Positions 6,593-7,439 of a DNA stretch of 7,439 nucleotides are shown piece by piece. The notes beneath the pieces are model-generated. The model was not told the origin of the DNA, did no database searches, and saw nothing but the letters and a program-made list of their open reading frames with translations. The position numbers were made by a program, and so were the translations under genes. The DNA is taken from positions 1 to 7,439 of the forward strand of contig CACYBG010000217.1 in the NCBI GenBank assembly GCA_902772605.1. The letters run 5' to 3'. Each line of letters opens with the position of its first letter. The first letter of the stretch is position 1. The DNA is from an uncultured Spirochaetaceae bacterium (GTDB lineage Bacteria > Spirochaetota > Spirochaetia > Treponematales > Treponemataceae).

Positions 6593-7439
6593 CGCAGGCA
6601 CCACATTTTTTTTCAATCAGCGGGTCTGGCGAAGAAGCTTTCTGACAGTGAAGGCATCGGTCTATATCTTCCTGTGAAAGCCCTTCAAGCTTATCCCAGA
6701 CATTCCTTATACTCATTTCAAAGACATTTCCAACCGACCTGTCCAGAATCCATTCCCTGCAGAGAGGCACGTCTCCGTTCCAAAGGATGTTCATGTCCCT
6801 CTTCAGGTGCCAGCACGGATTCCTCTTCAGCGGAGAAAGATCGGCCGGCCTTTCATCGCTCAAAAGTCCGCAGAAATGGTCGTACTTCTGTATTATGACC
6901 TTTCCCTTCGACGGAGAATTCCTGTCATGCCAGAAGCGGTAGAAAGCCTCCAGTTCATCTTCATTTGCATTCATCCTGAGCATCTGGGGATAGACTGCAC
7001 CCTCGAAACGCCCTTCAAGTATGGAAACTGCATTGACGGCCTTGGCAAATGCAATGTTGCACTCGACGACCTGCTCTCCCTTTTCACCGCTTGCAAACCT
7101 GGGATGAAGCGCACCGTATTTTTCGGCTGTAAAGGCATCGACGGAAACTATCCACGTCACGGGAGGCTTTCCGTTCGTCCTTGGTGGAGCCGACTTCACC
7201 GCAGCGGCAATGCAGTCGACCGTCTCAGGCTTAACGAGTATTCCGTCGGTTTCAATCAGCACCGAAAGTCCCGGATAGGAAAGGACTGTCGAAACATAGT
7301 CAGATATGCCTTCGATGCACAGTGGCTCCCCCCACTCTCCAAGACCGACGACCGCATCCTCGGAAAATTCTGCAATCTGGCTGACCAGGGACTTGAACTG
7401 TTCAAGCCTCATGACCTTGCTCGAATCGAATGAAAAATC
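6567..7439 (-). CDS. Radical SAM/SPASM-domain protein (partial, 5' end outside window)
   Basis: The frame stays open to base 7439, nine codons beyond the ATG at 7412, so that ATG is probably internal and the N-terminal part with the radical SAM CxxxCxxC cluster lies outside. The 290 residues seen begin mid-barrel: GLGEWGEPL (32-40) corresponds to the GGEP motif that contacts SAM, and LIETDGILV to the next strand (usually TNG). The C-terminal quarter is a SPASM-type auxiliary Fe-S region: Cys209, then NGDVPLC with Cys227 (a Cx12Gx4C pattern), then CLHC (262/265) and CGAC (279/282), eight residues from the end. SPASM proteins use extra Fe-S clusters to modify peptides, or act as sugar and alcohol dehydrogenases or tRNA-type enzymes. 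A spirochaete-specific SPASM family exists in annotation schemes and this may belong to it; I cannot confirm this. Its place ahead of the glycan genes suggests it modifies a sugar or a carrier protein. Which one is not visible. Confidence 0.85.
   Translation of the reverse strand, partial: DFSFDSSKVMRLEQFKSLVSQIAEFSEDAVVGLGEWGEPLCIEGISDYVSTVLSYPGLSVLIETDGILVKPETVDCIAAAVKSAPPRTNGKPPVTWIVSVDAFTAEKYGALHPRFASGEKGEQVVECNIAFAKAVNAVSILEGRFEGAVYPQMLRMNANEDELEAFYRFWHDRNSPSKGKVIIQKYDHFCGLLSDERPADLSPLKRNPCWHLKRDMNILWNGDVPLCREWILDRSVGNVFEMSIRNVWDKLEGLSQEDIDRCLHCQKASSPDPLIEKKCGACDEYYTYNF

Noticed and set aside
6807..7433. A 208-codon plus-strand frame opposite the radical SAM gene
   Set aside because: Although long, it has no motif and the opposite strand carries ordered SPASM cysteines and a GEP motif.
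1..7439. CRISPR array, tRNA, rRNA, insertion sequence
   Set aside because: I saw no regularly spaced repeats, cloverleaf pattern, transposase motif or terminal inverted repeats; the window is almost fully covered by coding sequence.

Overview
The window holds six co-oriented protein genes, all read on the minus strand, so transcription runs from the right edge to the left edge. The two end genes are cut by the window. Gaps are small (1 bp, about 33 bp, about 41 bp, one overlap, and one 80 bp gap), which fits a single operon or two tightly joined ones. I found no RNA gene, mobile element, CRISPR array or convincing rho-independent terminator. No gene-free stretch exceeds 300 bases.

Organism: most likely a spirochaete of the Treponema type. 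I base this on the combination of a SpsF-like cytidylyltransferase gene with an N-acetylmuramoyl-L-alanine amidase, which recalls the Treponema pallidum annotation from memory, and on a SPASM-type radical SAM protein of a kind annotated in spirochaetes. Base composition is near 50% GC by eye. This is inference; a Firmicute with the same families cannot be excluded from the sequence alone.

Right part (7439 to 3021, in transcription order): the C-terminal part of a radical SAM/SPASM protein; a divergent GT-A-like glycosyltransferase whose start overlaps it; and a large three-domain protein that joins a SpsF-type cytidylyltransferase, a PseG/SpsG-like GT-B-fold sugar hydrolase or transferase, and a zinc-ribbon SAM methyltransferase. 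Next, 1 bp away, comes an ATP-grasp ligase (3019 to 1406). Together these look like a pathway that builds, activates, methylates and possibly acylates or aminoacylates an unusual nonulosonate-like sugar for a surface or flagellar glycan. No sugar synthase of the NeuB/PseI kind is visible, so the pathway is incomplete within the window.

Left part (1325 to 1): a secreted zinc-dependent cell-wall amidase (Amidase_3) with an extra N-terminal domain, followed 33 bp later by the start of a membrane-anchored GerMN-domain protein that runs off the left edge. This pair points to peptidoglycan remodelling in the periplasm. The 80 bp gap at 1326-1405 is the only place where the two functional halves are separated.
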